Part shown: positions 26,027 through 37,152 of the stretch, in pieces | Layout of the letters: each line of letters opens with the position of its first letter | Position numbering within the stretch: position 1 is the stretch's first letter | From: Fodinibacter sp963707895 | Lineage (GTDB): Bacteria > Actinomycetota > Actinomycetes > Actinomycetales > Dermatophilaceae | NCBI GenBank assembly: GCA_963707895.1 | Contig: CAVPRS010000011.1 | Span: forward strand, 703,993-767,992 | DNA: 64,000 nt | Direction: 5' to 3' | Position numbers and translations under genes: made by a program | The notes under the pieces: generated by a model | Databases searched by the model: none | Seen by the model: only the letters and a program-made list of their open reading frames with translations | Told to the model about the DNA's origin: nothing

Positions 26027-27382
26027 TCACTTGCCGTTGAGCATCGGGGTGATCTTGGCGTCGTAGGCCTTCGCCAGGGCGGCGAGGTCGTTCGAGCCCT
26101 CGATCTTGCCGAAGAACTCCTCGAGGACCATCGAGGCCTCGACGGCGGCCCAACCCGGAGCGGCCGGGGTCAGCTTGGAGTTGGACGCGGAGTCGATCAG
26201 GGCCTTGGCGAACTCGTCGTCACCGAGGGAGGAGACGTAGTCGGAGTTGGCCGGGCCGAGGCCTGCACCGCCGAGCTTCTGCTGGTACTCGGGGCTGAAG
26301 ATGATCTTCATCAGCTCCTTGGACAGCTCGGGGTTCTTCGTCTTGGCGGAGATGGCGATGTTCGAGCCACCGGCGAAGACCGGGGCCGGCTTGCCGTCGT
26401 TGCCGGGGAGGACGAAGGTGCCGAACTTCTTGTCGTTCCACTCGCGGACGACCTTGCCGTCCTTCTTGGCCGCGTCACCGATCGACCAGTGCGCCCAGCC
26501 CGGAGCCATGATCGTGGCCGCGGAGAGCGAGGTCTTGCCGGTGGCCTTGCCGTCGGCGTCGGTGATCACGTCGTTGTCGTTGACGTAGAGCCACGGCGTC
26601 TGGTCCTTGGCGTCGGCGGGCGCGTTGCTCGCCGTCTTCTGGATCGTCTGGAGCTGCTGCAGGCCCTTGAGGGAGTTCGGGTCCGAGAGGGTCGAGACCC
26701 ACTGGCCGTTCTCCTTCTTGGCCAGGTCGCCGCCGTTGGCGAAGATCCAGGAGATGCCGTTGCGCCAGTCCTGGCCACCGATGAAGAAGCCGGAGAAGTT
26801 CTTGATGTGGCGCGGGTTCGCCTGCGCGACCTTGGTCACGGCCGCGTTGAACTCGTCGAGGGTGGTCGGCGGGTTCACGCCGGCCTCCTTCCAGACGTCC
26901 TTGCGCATGAACATGTAGCGCGAGCCGAAGTAGTAGGGCAGGGCGTACTTCTTGCCGTCGACCGAGCCGGCCTCGACGAAGGACTGCAGCAGCTTGTCGC
27001 CACCGAGCGCGTCGTACTGGTCGGAGATGTCGAGGAAGGCACCGACGTTGGTGAAGGTCGGCGACTGGGTGTTGCCGAGCTCGACGACGTCGGGGGTGTT
27101 CTCGGCGTCCGGAAGGGAGGTGGTCAGCTTGGTGACGAGGTCGGGCCAGGCCTGCTCCTCGATCTTGAGCGTGGCCCCGGTCTTGGCCTTGAACGTGTCG
27201 CTGAGGTACGTGCGCAGCTCGTCGGGGGTGTCCCCGCCTGCGAGCCACAGGGTGATCGTCTTGTCGGCGTTCGAGGTCGAGTTCGTGGCGGCCGGGGTGT
27301 CCGACGAGTCACCACCGTTCGCACACGCAGTCAGGACGAGCGCCGCGCTGGTCAGCGCGACGATGGGCAGGCGCCGAATCAT
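26027..27382 (-). CDS. ABC transporter extracellular sugar-binding lipoprotein (DasA/NgcE-like)
   Basis: A 451-residue family 1-type solute-binding protein. The signal peptide has lipobox LTAC, giving a lipid-anchored mature protein; a Thr/Ser/Asn-rich linker follows. The body shows the typical ITLWLAGGD start and ends with DAKITPMLNGK. The ribosome site GGAAG precedes ATG 27382. It is the first transport gene after the ROK repressor, and the downstream hexosaminidase, kinase and deaminase argue for GlcNAc or chito-oligosaccharide as ligand. That specificity is inferred from context only. Confidence 0.9.
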   Translation of the reverse strand: MIRRLPIVALTSAALVLTACANGGDSSDTPAATNSTSNADKTITLWLAGGDTPDELRTYLSDTFKAKTGATLKIEEQAWPDLVTKLTTSLPDAENTPDVVELGNTQSPTFTNVGAFLDISDQYDALGGDKLLQSFVEAGSVDGKKYALPYYFGSRYMFMRKDVWKEAGVNPPTTLDEFNAAVTKVAQANPRHIKNFSGFFIGGQDWRNGISWIFANGGDLAKKENGQWVSTLSDPNSLKGLQQLQTIQKTASNAPADAKDQTPWLYVNDNDVITDADGKATGKTSLSAATIMAPGWAHWSIGDAAKKDGKVVREWNDKKFGTFVLPGNDGKPAPVFAGGSNIAISAKTKNPELSKELMKIIFSPEYQQKLGGAGLGPANSDYVSSLGDDEFAKALIDSASNSKLTPAAPGWAAVEASMVLEEFFGKIEGSNDLAALAKAYDAKITPMLNGK

Positions 27383-27514
27383 TCGGTCTTCCTTTCGGGC
27401 GGTGGGGCCGTTCGGCCCCGGGGGTGCACCGAGGTGCGGGTGGTGGTGGGTGGTGCTGTGGTGGTGCTGTTGTGGTGGAGGTGCTCTCGCAGGGATGGAG
27501 CTGTGGTTGGGGGT
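27383..27514 (-). promoter_or_regulatory. Leader of the binding-protein gene with CACC repeats and a small hairpin
   Basis: The 132-bp gap between repressor and binding-protein genes has two features. At 27404-27419 is a GGGGCC/GGCCCC stem with a four-base loop, right before the ribosome site. At about 27430-27485 is a run of GTGG/GGTGGT repeats (CACC/ACCACC on the transcribed strand), very low in secondary structure. No copy of the 28647 dyad is present, so the repressor probably acts only at the head of the operon. Whether a second promoter lies here cannot be judged. Confidence 0.45.
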
Positions 27515-28642
27515 CTAGACGACCCCGAGCTGGTCCCAGAGGACCACCGCCGCTGCGCCGCGCAGGACGATGTCCTGGGGTGATCCGGCGAGCCGGACGG
27601 ACAGCGGTGCATCGGGGTCCGCGAGCAGGCGCTGGGCCAGCGTGCGCTCGAGGACGGGCAGGACCGGGGCGAGCAGCTCCTCCGGCCCGGCGAGCACGAC
27701 CTCGGAGAGGTCGAGGGCGGCGACGATCGGGGCGAGGGCGACGCCGAGGCGCTCGCCGCCGGCCTCCACGACCTCGTGGCCGTCGGGGGAGTCGAGCGCC
27801 GCACGCAGCCGGGGGATCGACAACCAGGTCTCGAGGCAGCCACGCTTGCCGCAGGGGCAGTCCTCGCCACCGTCGGTGCCGACCGTGACGTGGCCGATCT
27901 CGCCCGCAGCGTGGTGGGCGCCGGAGACGCGGCGTCCGCCGGTGACGATGCCGCAGCCGACGCCTCGTCCGACGTGCACGAGGACCATGTCCTCGCTGCC
28001 GGGGGAGGCGCTCAGCTCGGCCTGGGTCGCGGCATCCGAGTCGTTGGACACGAGCACCGGGATGCCGGTGGCCTCGGCGACGAGCGCCTGGAGGGGCACG
28101 TCGGTCCAGCCCAGGTTGGGGGCGGTCCGTACGGTGCCGTTGCGGTCGACCAGGCCGGGGGTGCCGATGCCGATGCCGAGCACGGGGTAGGGGGAGCGGG
28201 CGATCGTGGCGAGCACGAGCTCGACGACCACCGCGGGGTCGACGCCGCGACCCTGGGCGGCGTCGACCGCCGCGGCGCGCTCCTCGCGCACCACGACCTC
28301 ACCGGTGATGTCGAGCACCGCGGCGCGCAGCCGGGCCGGCACCGACAGGTCGACGGCCAGCGTGAGCAGGCGTCCGCGGTCGAGGTCGACGAGGGTGGCG
28401 CGCTTGCCGGGGCCACCCTGCTCGGCGGTGCCCACGTCGTGCACCCGGCCCTCGTCGATGAGCTCGGACACCAGGTGCGACATGGTCACCTTGGTCACGC
28501 CCACCTCACGGGCCAGCTGGGCCCGGCTGGTGGGCCCGAGACGGCGCAGGGTCTGCAGCACGAGCGACAGGTTCTGGCGACGGCCGTCCGTGGGGAGGAC
28601 TGCTGCCGAGGGCCGGACGCGGCGCGGCATTGCGCTGGACAT
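27515..28642 (-). CDS. ROK family transcriptional regulator (NagC/XylR type)
   Basis: A 375-residue repressor: N-terminal winged helix-turn-helix (RAQLAREVGVTKVTMSHLVS, about residues 40-60) followed by a ROK domain with the zinc motif CPCGKRGCLE and GRGVGCGIVTGG. The effector is probably an aminosugar or its phosphate. It heads the operon for uptake and breakdown of GlcNAc-type sugars. A perfect 9-1-9 dyad four bases before the start codon (28647-28665) is its likely operator, so autorepression is expected. In Streptomyces the similar das genes are governed by a GntR-type regulator, DasR; a ROK protein takes that place here. Confidence 0.9.
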   Translation of the reverse strand: MSSAMPRRVRPSAAVLPTDGRRQNLSLVLQTLRRLGPTSRAQLAREVGVTKVTMSHLVSELIDEGRVHDVGTAEQGGPGKRATLVDLDRGRLLTLAVDLSVPARLRAAVLDITGEVVVREERAAAVDAAQGRGVDPAVVVELVLATIARSPYPVLGIGIGTPGLVDRNGTVRTAPNLGWTDVPLQALVAEATGIPVLVSNDSDAATQAELSASPGSEDMVLVHVGRGVGCGIVTGGRRVSGAHHAAGEIGHVTVGTDGGEDCPCGKRGCLETWLSIPRLRAALDSPDGHEVVEAGGERLGVALAPIVAALDLSEVVLAGPEELLAPVLPVLERTLAQRLLADPDAPLSVRLAGSPQDIVLRGAAAVVLWDQLGVV

Positions 28643-28646
28643 GAGG

Positions 28647-28665
28647 GTTAGTAAACTTTACTAAC
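28647..28665 (-). promoter_or_regulatory. Operator dyad, probable ROK repressor site
   Basis: Perfect inverted repeat GTTAGTAAA-C-TTTACTAAC, strikingly AT-rich in this genome, directly upstream of the ROK repressor start. On the transcribed strand a TATTAA/TTTACT-like -10 region falls inside or beside it, so binding would block transcription of the whole aminosugar operon. Confidence 0.8.
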
Positions 28666-28749
28666 TTAATATTCGCAAGAGCCGAACCGCCGCCGTGACC
28701 GGACCGTTACGTGCCCCCGCCGGTACCGCCCGCGGCCCCGGCGGGCGAC

Positions 28750-29316
28750 CTAGTCCTTGCTGCCCACGGCCTTCTGGGTGAACCGGAAGAACACCGACAG
28801 GGCGATCCACACGAGCGCGCCGACGACGGCCTGCCAGGTCTCGCCGGGGTCGCGCAGCCACTCGAGCGACGCCACCAGCACGCCGATCCCGCTGAGCACG
28901 AGCGCCGCTCCGCCGACCGAGGTGCCCCAGGCGACGAACGACTCGCGGGTCTTCTCGGCGAGCCAGCCACCGGCGATGCCGATCGCCGGGATGAAGACGA
29001 CGGCGAGCAGCAGGTTGCCGTCGCCACCCTCGAGCAGCCGGAACAGCCGTGCCCCCACGAGCACGCCCACGAGGCCGCCGACCAGGAAGAACACGATGGT
29101 CGTGGCGAGCCGGAGCACCAGCCAGGCCATGAGCGCTCCGGCGAGGGCGATCGCCAGGCTGACCAGGAAGGTCGCGTCGAAGACACTGGCCAGCAGCCAC
29201 CCGGCGCCGAAGCCCACGAGCATGAGCACGGTGCGGATCGACCACCCCCCGGCCAGGCCCAGGACGAGGCCGATGATGATCATGCTCAGACCGCTCACGG
29301 ACGGCTCCCTCGTCAT
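28750..29316 (-). CDS. Multi-span membrane protein (DUF4203/TMEM198-like)
   Basis: A 188-residue protein with about seven hydrophobic segments rich in Gly and small residues (GLVLGLAGGWSIR, VGGLVGVLVGARLF), consistent with the DUF4203/TM7SF3 type. Function unknown. ATG 29316 is at the head of a divergent region with pepN. It ends about 85 bp before the ROK operator, in the same direction as the aminosugar operon but upstream of it. No catalytic motif is visible. Confidence 0.6.
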   Translation of the reverse strand: MTREPSVSGLSMIIIGLVLGLAGGWSIRTVLMLVGFGAGWLLASVFDATFLVSLAIALAGALMAWLVLRLATTIVFFLVGGLVGVLVGARLFRLLEGGDGNLLLAVVFIPAIGIAGGWLAEKTRESFVAWGTSVGGAALVLSGIGVLVASLEWLRDPGETWQAVVGALVWIALSVFFRFTQKAVGSKD

Positions 29317-29450
29317 GGCGAGCGCCCTGTGGCATCACCCTTGCGGCAATTCTGGCGAACCCACCACGCCCGCCCCCCACCCATCGGGGGTGAGCCGGTG
29401 GTGGGTCCCGCGGGACCGCATCGCGGCAGTCCTCTGGTTGGGTGGGTCGT

Positions 29451-31931
<2,481 letters not shown>

Positions 31932-31957
31932 GGCGGCGTCGCGCCAAGGGTGGGGTT

Positions 31958-32053
31958 TCCGCGTCGTCACAGTGACGGCGCGGCACCTGGCGGATGACGC
32001 GGAAGCTTCCGCGCCTCGACGGAACATCCGAGCCGTCACAGTGACGTCGCGGA
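31958..32053. repeat. Nested palindromes between convergent genes
   Basis: An imperfect 20-bp inverted repeat has arms at 31958-31977 and 32034-32053 (18 of 20 match). Each arm contains the 13-bp dyad CGTCACAGTGACG. In the loop lies a perfect 16-bp palindrome, CGCGGAAGCTTCCGCG (31998-32013). It sits between the pepN stop and the convergent DinB-like gene, so it could be a bidirectional terminator or a REP/BIME-like element. Confidence 0.7.
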
Positions 32054-32066
32054 AGCTCGGACCTGC

Positions 32067-32606
32067 CTACTGGCCGGTGCGCCCGTCGAGGCACTCCCGC
32101 AGGAGGTCGGCGTGGCCTGCGTGGCGGGCGTACTCCTCGACGAGGTGCACGACGATGTCGCGGGCCTCGATGGGCTCGTCGTGCACGTCGACCAGCGCGT
32201 CGAGGTCCAGTGACGCGTAGACCTCACGGGCGTGGGCGACCTCGCGGCGCCAGGACTTCCACGCGTCGGCGACCACCTCCTCGTCGGGGAGTGCGCCGTT
32301 GAAGTCGAGGTCGGGGTCGGCGTCGGTGCGGTACAGCCGAGGCAGGTCGGCATCGCCCTCGACGACCCGTCGCCACCACGAGTGCTCCACGCGTGCCAGG
32401 TGCCGGAGGAGGCCGAGGAGGGACATCGTCGACGGCGGCACCGAGCGGGTGGCCAGCTGCTCCGTGGTGAGGCCCTCGCACTTGAGCTCGATCGTCATCC
32501 GGTAGCGGTCGAGGTACTGCTCCAGGACGGCCCGCTCACCGCGCCCCGGCTCCAGCCCCTCGCGCGGGTCGGTGCCGGGCTCGCTCCACCTGCCGTCGGA
32601 TGCCAT
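32067..32606 (-). CDS. DinB/DUF664 family protein
   Basis: A 179-residue four-helix DinB-fold protein. The metal-binding His residues expected in the family appear in LRHLARVEHSWWRRV, and near the end in YARHAGHADLLRE. Such proteins are often thiol (mycothiol or bacillithiol)-dependent transferases; this one cannot be assigned. ATG 32606 is preferred over an upstream in-frame ATG (32642) because the extra residues are not family-like. It is flanked on both sides by palindromic repeat elements. Confidence 0.82.
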   Translation of the reverse strand: MASDGRWSEPGTDPREGLEPGRGERAVLEQYLDRYRMTIELKCEGLTTEQLATRSVPPSTMSLLGLLRHLARVEHSWWRRVVEGDADLPRLYRTDADPDLDFNGALPDEEVVADAWKSWRREVAHAREVYASLDLDALVDVHDEPIEARDIVVHLVEEYARHAGHADLLRECLDGRTGQ

Positions 32607-32683
32607 CGGGCCAGCCAACCAAGTTCGGCGGTGTCCCGGCAACCGGGTTTGGGACGGCCCGGAGCCGACTGGGAGTCGGCCCG

Positions 32684-32805
32684 GCGAGGTGGAACGAGCC
32701 TCGAGAGGTGGCTAGCTGCCCGTGCGGGACCTGCCTGGCGGGCAGCTGGACCACCTCTCGCGGGCCGCACCGCAGTCGGAGGGCAGCTGACCACCTCTCG
32801 CGGGG
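32684..32805. repeat. Short palindromic repeat cluster (three copies of a 20-bp unit)
   Basis: GGGCAGCTG(G)ACCACCTCTCG occurs at about 32740-32760 and 32780-32800 as direct copies, and its reverse complement, slightly altered, at 32702-32721; a partial unit GCGAGGTGG lies at 32684-32692. The 240-bp gap upstream of the DinB-like gene holds no gene. These units may be an interspersed repeat family or binding sites. Confidence 0.6.
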
Positions 32806-32847
32806 CGACCGCCCGCCGCTGGTCGAAACGCGCCCGCCGACCTCGGC

Positions 32848-34887
32848 CTACTCGGCCCACCAGCCCCTGCTGCCGAACATGTCCCGGTACGACCCGAACG
32901 GCGACGCGGGAGAACGCGACCCGAGGTAGGAGCCCACGACCGCAGCCCCCAGGTCGCCGAGCTCCGGCGCCACGACCTTGCCGCCCGCTCGTCGGGCCAT
33001 CGAGTCGACGAACCGGGCCAGCCCGGGGTCGTCGCCGAGCCGGAAGAAGGTGGTCTGGGCACCCAGGCGCGCTGCGGCATCCAGCTCGCGCACGGCCAGT
33101 GCGATGGTGCGCGGGTGCGGCGGGTAGTCGAAGAACACCTCACCACCGGGCTCCAGGTGCGACGTCGGCTCGCCGTCGGTGACGATGAGCAGCACCGGCT
33201 GCTCGTGCGGGTGCCGCCGGAAGTGCCGGTTCGCCAGGAGCAGGGCGTGGTGCAGGTTGGTGCCCTTCTCCCACATGGCGTCGAGTGCAGTGAGCTGCTC
33301 GATCTCCATGACCTCGGCGTGCCGCCCGAACCCGATCAGCTCGAGGTGGTCACCCCGGAAGCGTGACGAGATCAGCTGGTGCAGAGCGAGCGCGGTGCGC
33401 TTCATCGGGACCCACCGGCCGTCCATGGCCATCGAGAACGACGTGTCGACCAGCAGCGCGACCGCCGCCCGGGTGCGCGCCTCGGTCTCGACCACCTCGA
33501 CGTCGCGGATGTCGAGCCGGATGCCGTCGCGCCCCGCCGTTCCCTCGTCGGCGGTGCGGGTGAGGGCGTTGGTCATGGTGCGGGTGACGTCCCAGGCCTC
33601 GGTGTCGCCGAACTCCCAGGCGCGGGTGGCGCCGCTCGGCTCACCGGCCGCCCCGGCCGCGCGCACGTCGCGCGCGCCGGACCGGTTGGACAGGCGACCG
33701 GCGACGTCGCGCAGCAACGACTTGCCGAGCTCGCGCATGGCCTGTGGTGACAGGCGCAACGTGCCGTCGGCGGCCCGCTTGAGGTAGCCGCTCTCGCGCA
33801 AGGCCTTCTCGAGCGAGGCCAGCGCGCGGGCGTCGACGGCCGCCTCGTCCCCGAGCTGGCGGGCCAGGGCATCGAGGTCGACGTCGTCCATCCGCGCGCC
33901 GGGGTGGGCCTGGGCGAGCTGGTCCGAGAGGGCGTCGAGCTGCGCGATGTCCTGCAGCACGCCGGTGCCGTCGCCGAGCCCGAGGCCCTGCTGGCCACCG
34001 AACTGCTCGGAGCCGTCCCAGTCCTCGCCCGGGCGCAGGCCGCGCAGCAGGTCGTCGAGCCGGTCGAGCTGCTGCATGAGTCCCGGTGAGCCGAAGGCCT
34101 GTTGCGACAGCTCGGCGAGCTCGGCCCGCTGCTCGGGCGTCATCGACGCGAGCATCCGCTGGGCCGCTGCGGCCCGCTCGGCGAGCGAGTCGATCAGCTC
34201 CTCGACCGACTCGGGGTTCTCGGGGAAGAACTCGCCGTGCTTGTCCATGAAGTCGCGGAACTGCTCGCCCGTGTCGTCGCCGCGGGCGTGGGCGGCGAGC
34301 AGGTCGCCGAGGTCGCTCAGCATCTCCTCGACGCGCTCGCGGTCCTCGGGCGTGGCGTTCTCGAGCGCCTGCTTCATCCCGGCGAAGCGCTGGTCGAGCA
34401 GCTCACGGCCGAGGAGGTCCTTGATCTGCTCGTACTTCTCCCGGGCGTCGCTGCTGCGCCACTCGTAGTCGGCGAGCTCGGTGACCGCGGCCGCCGGGGA
34501 CGCCGGCAGCCCCTCCATCCGCATCTCGGCGAACCGCGCGTCGTCGTCGAGGTCACGGGCGAGCTGCTTGCGCTCGGCGAGCACCGCGTCGTCGAGGAGC
34601 TTGCGGATCTCGTCGAGCGTCCCCCCGAGCTGGTGCTTCTGGAGCAGCTCGCGCCGCCGCTGCGCCACCTGGCGCGCGAGCTCGTCGAGACCCACCCGGG
34701 ATGCCGTGCCCTGCCTGAGCAGCTCACGCATCGCCCGCTCGGGCGAGGAACCGGCCATGACGTCCTCACCGATGGCGTCGAGCGCCTCGCGCAGGTCGAC
34801 GGGCGGCGCGAGCGGGTCGGGGCCGCCGGCATACCGCGCGTAGCGCGACGTGCGACCCGCGCCGCTCCTCCCGCTCGCCGGGCTCAT
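32848..34887 (-). CDS. VWA domain protein partnered with a MoxR-like AAA+ ATPase
   Basis: A 679-residue cytoplasmic protein. A long helical, charged N-terminal region (about 1-450) is followed by a von Willebrand A domain with the MIDAS motif DTSFSM, then TDGEPTSH. The start overlaps the ATPase stop by four bases. Together they resemble the magnesium chelatase-like AAA+/VWA pairs of actinobacteria (for example the Rv0958/Rv0959 pair of Mycobacterium tuberculosis), whose client is unknown. The VWA protein probably serves as adaptor that recruits a metal-dependent or partner substrate for the ATPase. Confidence 0.85.
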   Translation of the reverse strand: MSPASGRSGAGRTSRYARYAGGPDPLAPPVDLREALDAIGEDVMAGSSPERAMRELLRQGTASRVGLDELARQVAQRRRELLQKHQLGGTLDEIRKLLDDAVLAERKQLARDLDDDARFAEMRMEGLPASPAAAVTELADYEWRSSDAREKYEQIKDLLGRELLDQRFAGMKQALENATPEDRERVEEMLSDLGDLLAAHARGDDTGEQFRDFMDKHGEFFPENPESVEELIDSLAERAAAAQRMLASMTPEQRAELAELSQQAFGSPGLMQQLDRLDDLLRGLRPGEDWDGSEQFGGQQGLGLGDGTGVLQDIAQLDALSDQLAQAHPGARMDDVDLDALARQLGDEAAVDARALASLEKALRESGYLKRAADGTLRLSPQAMRELGKSLLRDVAGRLSNRSGARDVRAAGAAGEPSGATRAWEFGDTEAWDVTRTMTNALTRTADEGTAGRDGIRLDIRDVEVVETEARTRAAVALLVDTSFSMAMDGRWVPMKRTALALHQLISSRFRGDHLELIGFGRHAEVMEIEQLTALDAMWEKGTNLHHALLLANRHFRRHPHEQPVLLIVTDGEPTSHLEPGGEVFFDYPPHPRTIALAVRELDAAARLGAQTTFFRLGDDPGLARFVDSMARRAGGKVVAPELGDLGAAVVGSYLGSRSPASPFGSYRDMFGSRGWWAE

Positions 34888-36272
34888 CCGTAGATCGTCT
34901 CCCCGTCGGCGCTGTCCTTGGCGATGCGCCGAGCCAGGTACAGGCCCTCGAGCGCGAGCTCCACGGCACTGGCCCGCTCACCGTCGGTGGTGGCACCGAG
35001 CCGCTCGCACACGGCGTCGTAGACGTCGGACTCACCGATCACGGGCAGGCCGCGGAGGAACTCGTCGGCGCTGACCCGCTCGCCGGTGGTGACCAGGGCG
35101 CCTCCGTCGATCGCGTCGACGATGAGGTGCAGGTCGATGCCGCCGAGCCGCTTGCGGCAGGTCTCGGCCGTCGAGGTGCGCAGCAGGTGGGCCAGCACCT
35201 CGCGCTCGCGGCCCTCCTCGCCCGACTCGAACTCGATCTTGCCGCGCAGCACGTCCAGCGCCGCCTCGAGGTCGACGACCCGGGCGACCGCCTGCTCCTC
35301 ACCCTTGGTGGTCGCCCGGTGCAGGGCGGCGGCTGCGACCGTCTCGGTGCCGGCGATGGCGAACCGCGCAGACACACCGGACCGCTGGTCGACCGCGGGC
35401 GAGGTGCGCAGGGCCCGGGTGAAGCGCGCGATGATCTCGACGAGGGCGTCGGGCACCGTGGCGACGAGGTTGGCCTCCTGGCGGATGACGGCCACCTCGT
35501 CGTCGAGCTCGCGCGGGTAGTGGGTGCGGATCTCGGCACCGAAGCGGTCCTTGAGCGGGGTGATGATCCGGCCCCGGTTGGTGTAGTCCTCGGGGTTGGC
35601 GCTGGCCACGACGAGCACGTCGAGCGGCAGCCGCAGCACGTAGCCACGGATCTGGATGTCGCGCTCCTCCATGACGTTGAGCATCGCGACCTGGATGCGC
35701 TCGGCGAGGTCGGGCAGCTCGTTGATCGCGACGATGCCACGGTGGCTGCGCGGGATGAGGCCGAAGTGGATCGTCTCGGGGTCGCCGAGCCGGCGGCCCT
35801 CGGCCACCCGCATCGGGTCGACGTCACCGATCAGGTCGGCGACGCTGGTGTCGGGAGTGGCGAGCTTCTCGGCATACCGCTCGTCGCGGTGCCGCCACTC
35901 GACCGGCAGGTCGTCACCGCGCTCCGCCGCCCGTCGTCGCGACTCCACGGTGATCGGCTCGAACGGGTGCTCGCCCAGCTCGGACCCGGCAAGGACCGGC
36001 GACCACTCGTCGAGCAGGCCCACCAGGCTGCGCAGCAACCGGGTCTTGCCCTGGCCGCGCTCGCCGAGCAGCACGACATCGTGACCGGCGAGCAGGGCCC
36101 GCTCGAGCTGGGGGATGACGGTGCTGCCGAAGCCGTGCAGTCCCGGCCACGGGTCCGCACCGGCCGCCAGGGCGGCGAGCAGGTTGTCGCGGATCTCGGA
36201 CCGCACCGACCGGGCGACGTGCCCGGTGGCGCGCAGCTCGCCGACGGTGGTCGGGGCAGGACGCTCGCTCAT
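34884..36272 (-). CDS. AAA+ ATPase, MoxR/magnesium chelatase-like
   Basis: A 462-residue AAA+ protein with Walker A GERGQGKT (about residues 70-77), a Walker B region GIVAINELPDL, sensor-1 VVASANPEDYTNRGR and the Arg of DRFGAEIR. These chaperone-like ATPases insert cofactors or remodel protein complexes with VWA partners, here the next gene. ATG 36272 is supported by a leaderless box. It diverges from the TasA-like gene across 262 bp. Confidence 0.88.
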   Translation of the reverse strand: MSERPAPTTVGELRATGHVARSVRSEIRDNLLAALAAGADPWPGLHGFGSTVIPQLERALLAGHDVVLLGERGQGKTRLLRSLVGLLDEWSPVLAGSELGEHPFEPITVESRRRAAERGDDLPVEWRHRDERYAEKLATPDTSVADLIGDVDPMRVAEGRRLGDPETIHFGLIPRSHRGIVAINELPDLAERIQVAMLNVMEERDIQIRGYVLRLPLDVLVVASANPEDYTNRGRIITPLKDRFGAEIRTHYPRELDDEVAVIRQEANLVATVPDALVEIIARFTRALRTSPAVDQRSGVSARFAIAGTETVAAAALHRATTKGEEQAVARVVDLEAALDVLRGKIEFESGEEGREREVLAHLLRTSTAETCRKRLGGIDLHLIVDAIDGGALVTTGERVSADEFLRGLPVIGESDVYDAVCERLGATTDGERASAVELALEGLYLARRIAKDSADGETIYG

Positions 36273-36278
36273 CGCCTC

Positions 36279-36284
36279 ACGCTA
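36279..36284 (-). promoter_or_regulatory. -10 box of a likely leaderless promoter for the AAA+ gene
   Basis: On the minus strand: TAGCGT, six bases, then ATG 36272. Confidence 0.5.
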
Positions 36285-36369
36285 CGTCAGGATCCGCCGG
36301 GACAACAGGACCGCCCGGGAACCGTAGAACGTGGGCTCACCGCAGTGCGCGAGGTCACAGTGTCAGGAT

Positions 36370-36397
36370 TTGGCAACCCCATAGCAGCCCTTATAGA
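36370..36397 (+). promoter_or_regulatory. Candidate vegetative promoter for the TasA-like/SipW operon
   Basis: TTGGCA (36370-36375), 16 bases, TATAGA (36392-36397). This is the most AT-rich part of the 262-bp divergent gap and lies about 135 bp before the TasA-like start, leaving a long leader (36404-36534) in which I see no clear riboswitch or hairpin. Confidence 0.5.
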
Positions 36398-36534
36398 CTC
36401 CTCATTGAACACCGATAGTGCTCTGTGGACCTCTTCCCGGCAAGCGGGGGGCGCTCTGATCGTCCAACCGGAGCCGACGCCCGTTCGCCGCCGCGTGACG
36501 GACTCCCGCGCCACAGCACCACGAAGGACACGAA

Positions 36535-37152
36535 ATGCACGCAGTCATGACCAGCCGCAAGACCAAGGTCGCCGGGTTCCTCGGCACCGTCGCCGTCACC
36601 GGCGGCCTCCTCGCCACCGCAGTGGTGGGCACGGGTGCCTACTTCTCCGACACCAAGGCGGACAACCACATCACCGGGACCATGGGCTCGATCCAGGTCG
36701 CGGGCCACGACGGTTCGGGCGACAACAAGCTGGACGCCGTGTTCACCGACATGCTGCCGGGCGCGACCAAGAGCGCGACCCTGCGCTACGAGAACACCGG
36801 CAAGAACGCGCAGGACGTCTGGGTCGTCTTCAAGGGCGCAGGTTTCGGTGACGGCACCGGCAAGGTCGGCATCAACTCGCTCGGCCGCTACGCCGAGGTC
36901 CACGTCGCCAGCAACGGCACCGAGCTGTTCACCAGCGCGAACCTGAACGACGGCTACCCCGCCGGCACCCCCGACGTGAAGCCGCTGCCCAGCAAGATCA
37001 AGCTGGCTGACGCCCTTGAGCCGGGCCACACCGGGGACTTCAAGTTCTCGTTCACGCCGTCCTCCAAGTTCACGGGTTACCAGGGCAAGCAGATCCTCGG
37101 CCTCGACTACGACCTCGTGGCCACCCAGGTCGGCGTGCAGCCGGGCGCCTGA
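36535..37152 (+). CDS. TasA/CalY (camelysin)-like secreted fibre-type protein
   Basis: A 205-residue exported protein. The N-terminus has basic residues, a hydrophobic core (VAGFLGTVAVTGGLLATAVV) and the SipW-type cleavage region GTGAYFSDTKADNH characteristic of TasA, CalY and related proteins. The mature part is a beta-rich domain with the ATLRYENTGKNAQDV strand pattern of this family. AAGGA lies before ATG 36535; ATG 36547 is another option. A SipW-type signal peptidase follows with a TGATG overlap. In Bacillus such proteins polymerise into biofilm fibres; the same is only a possibility here. Confidence 0.82.
   Translation: MHAVMTSRKTKVAGFLGTVAVTGGLLATAVVGTGAYFSDTKADNHITGTMGSIQVAGHDGSGDNKLDAVFTDMLPGATKSATLRYENTGKNAQDVWVVFKGAGFGDGTGKVGINSLGRYAEVHVASNGTELFTSANLNDGYPAGTPDVKPLPSKIKLADALEPGHTGDFKFSFTPSSKFTGYQGKQILGLDYDLVATQVGVQPGA

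Noticed and set aside
27420..27490. CRISPR or tandem-repeat array
   Set aside because: The GTGG units are short, irregular and have no spacers.
31958..32053. CRISPR-like repeat pair
   Set aside because: Only two copies in inverted orientation with nested palindromes and no cas genes; better seen as a palindromic element.
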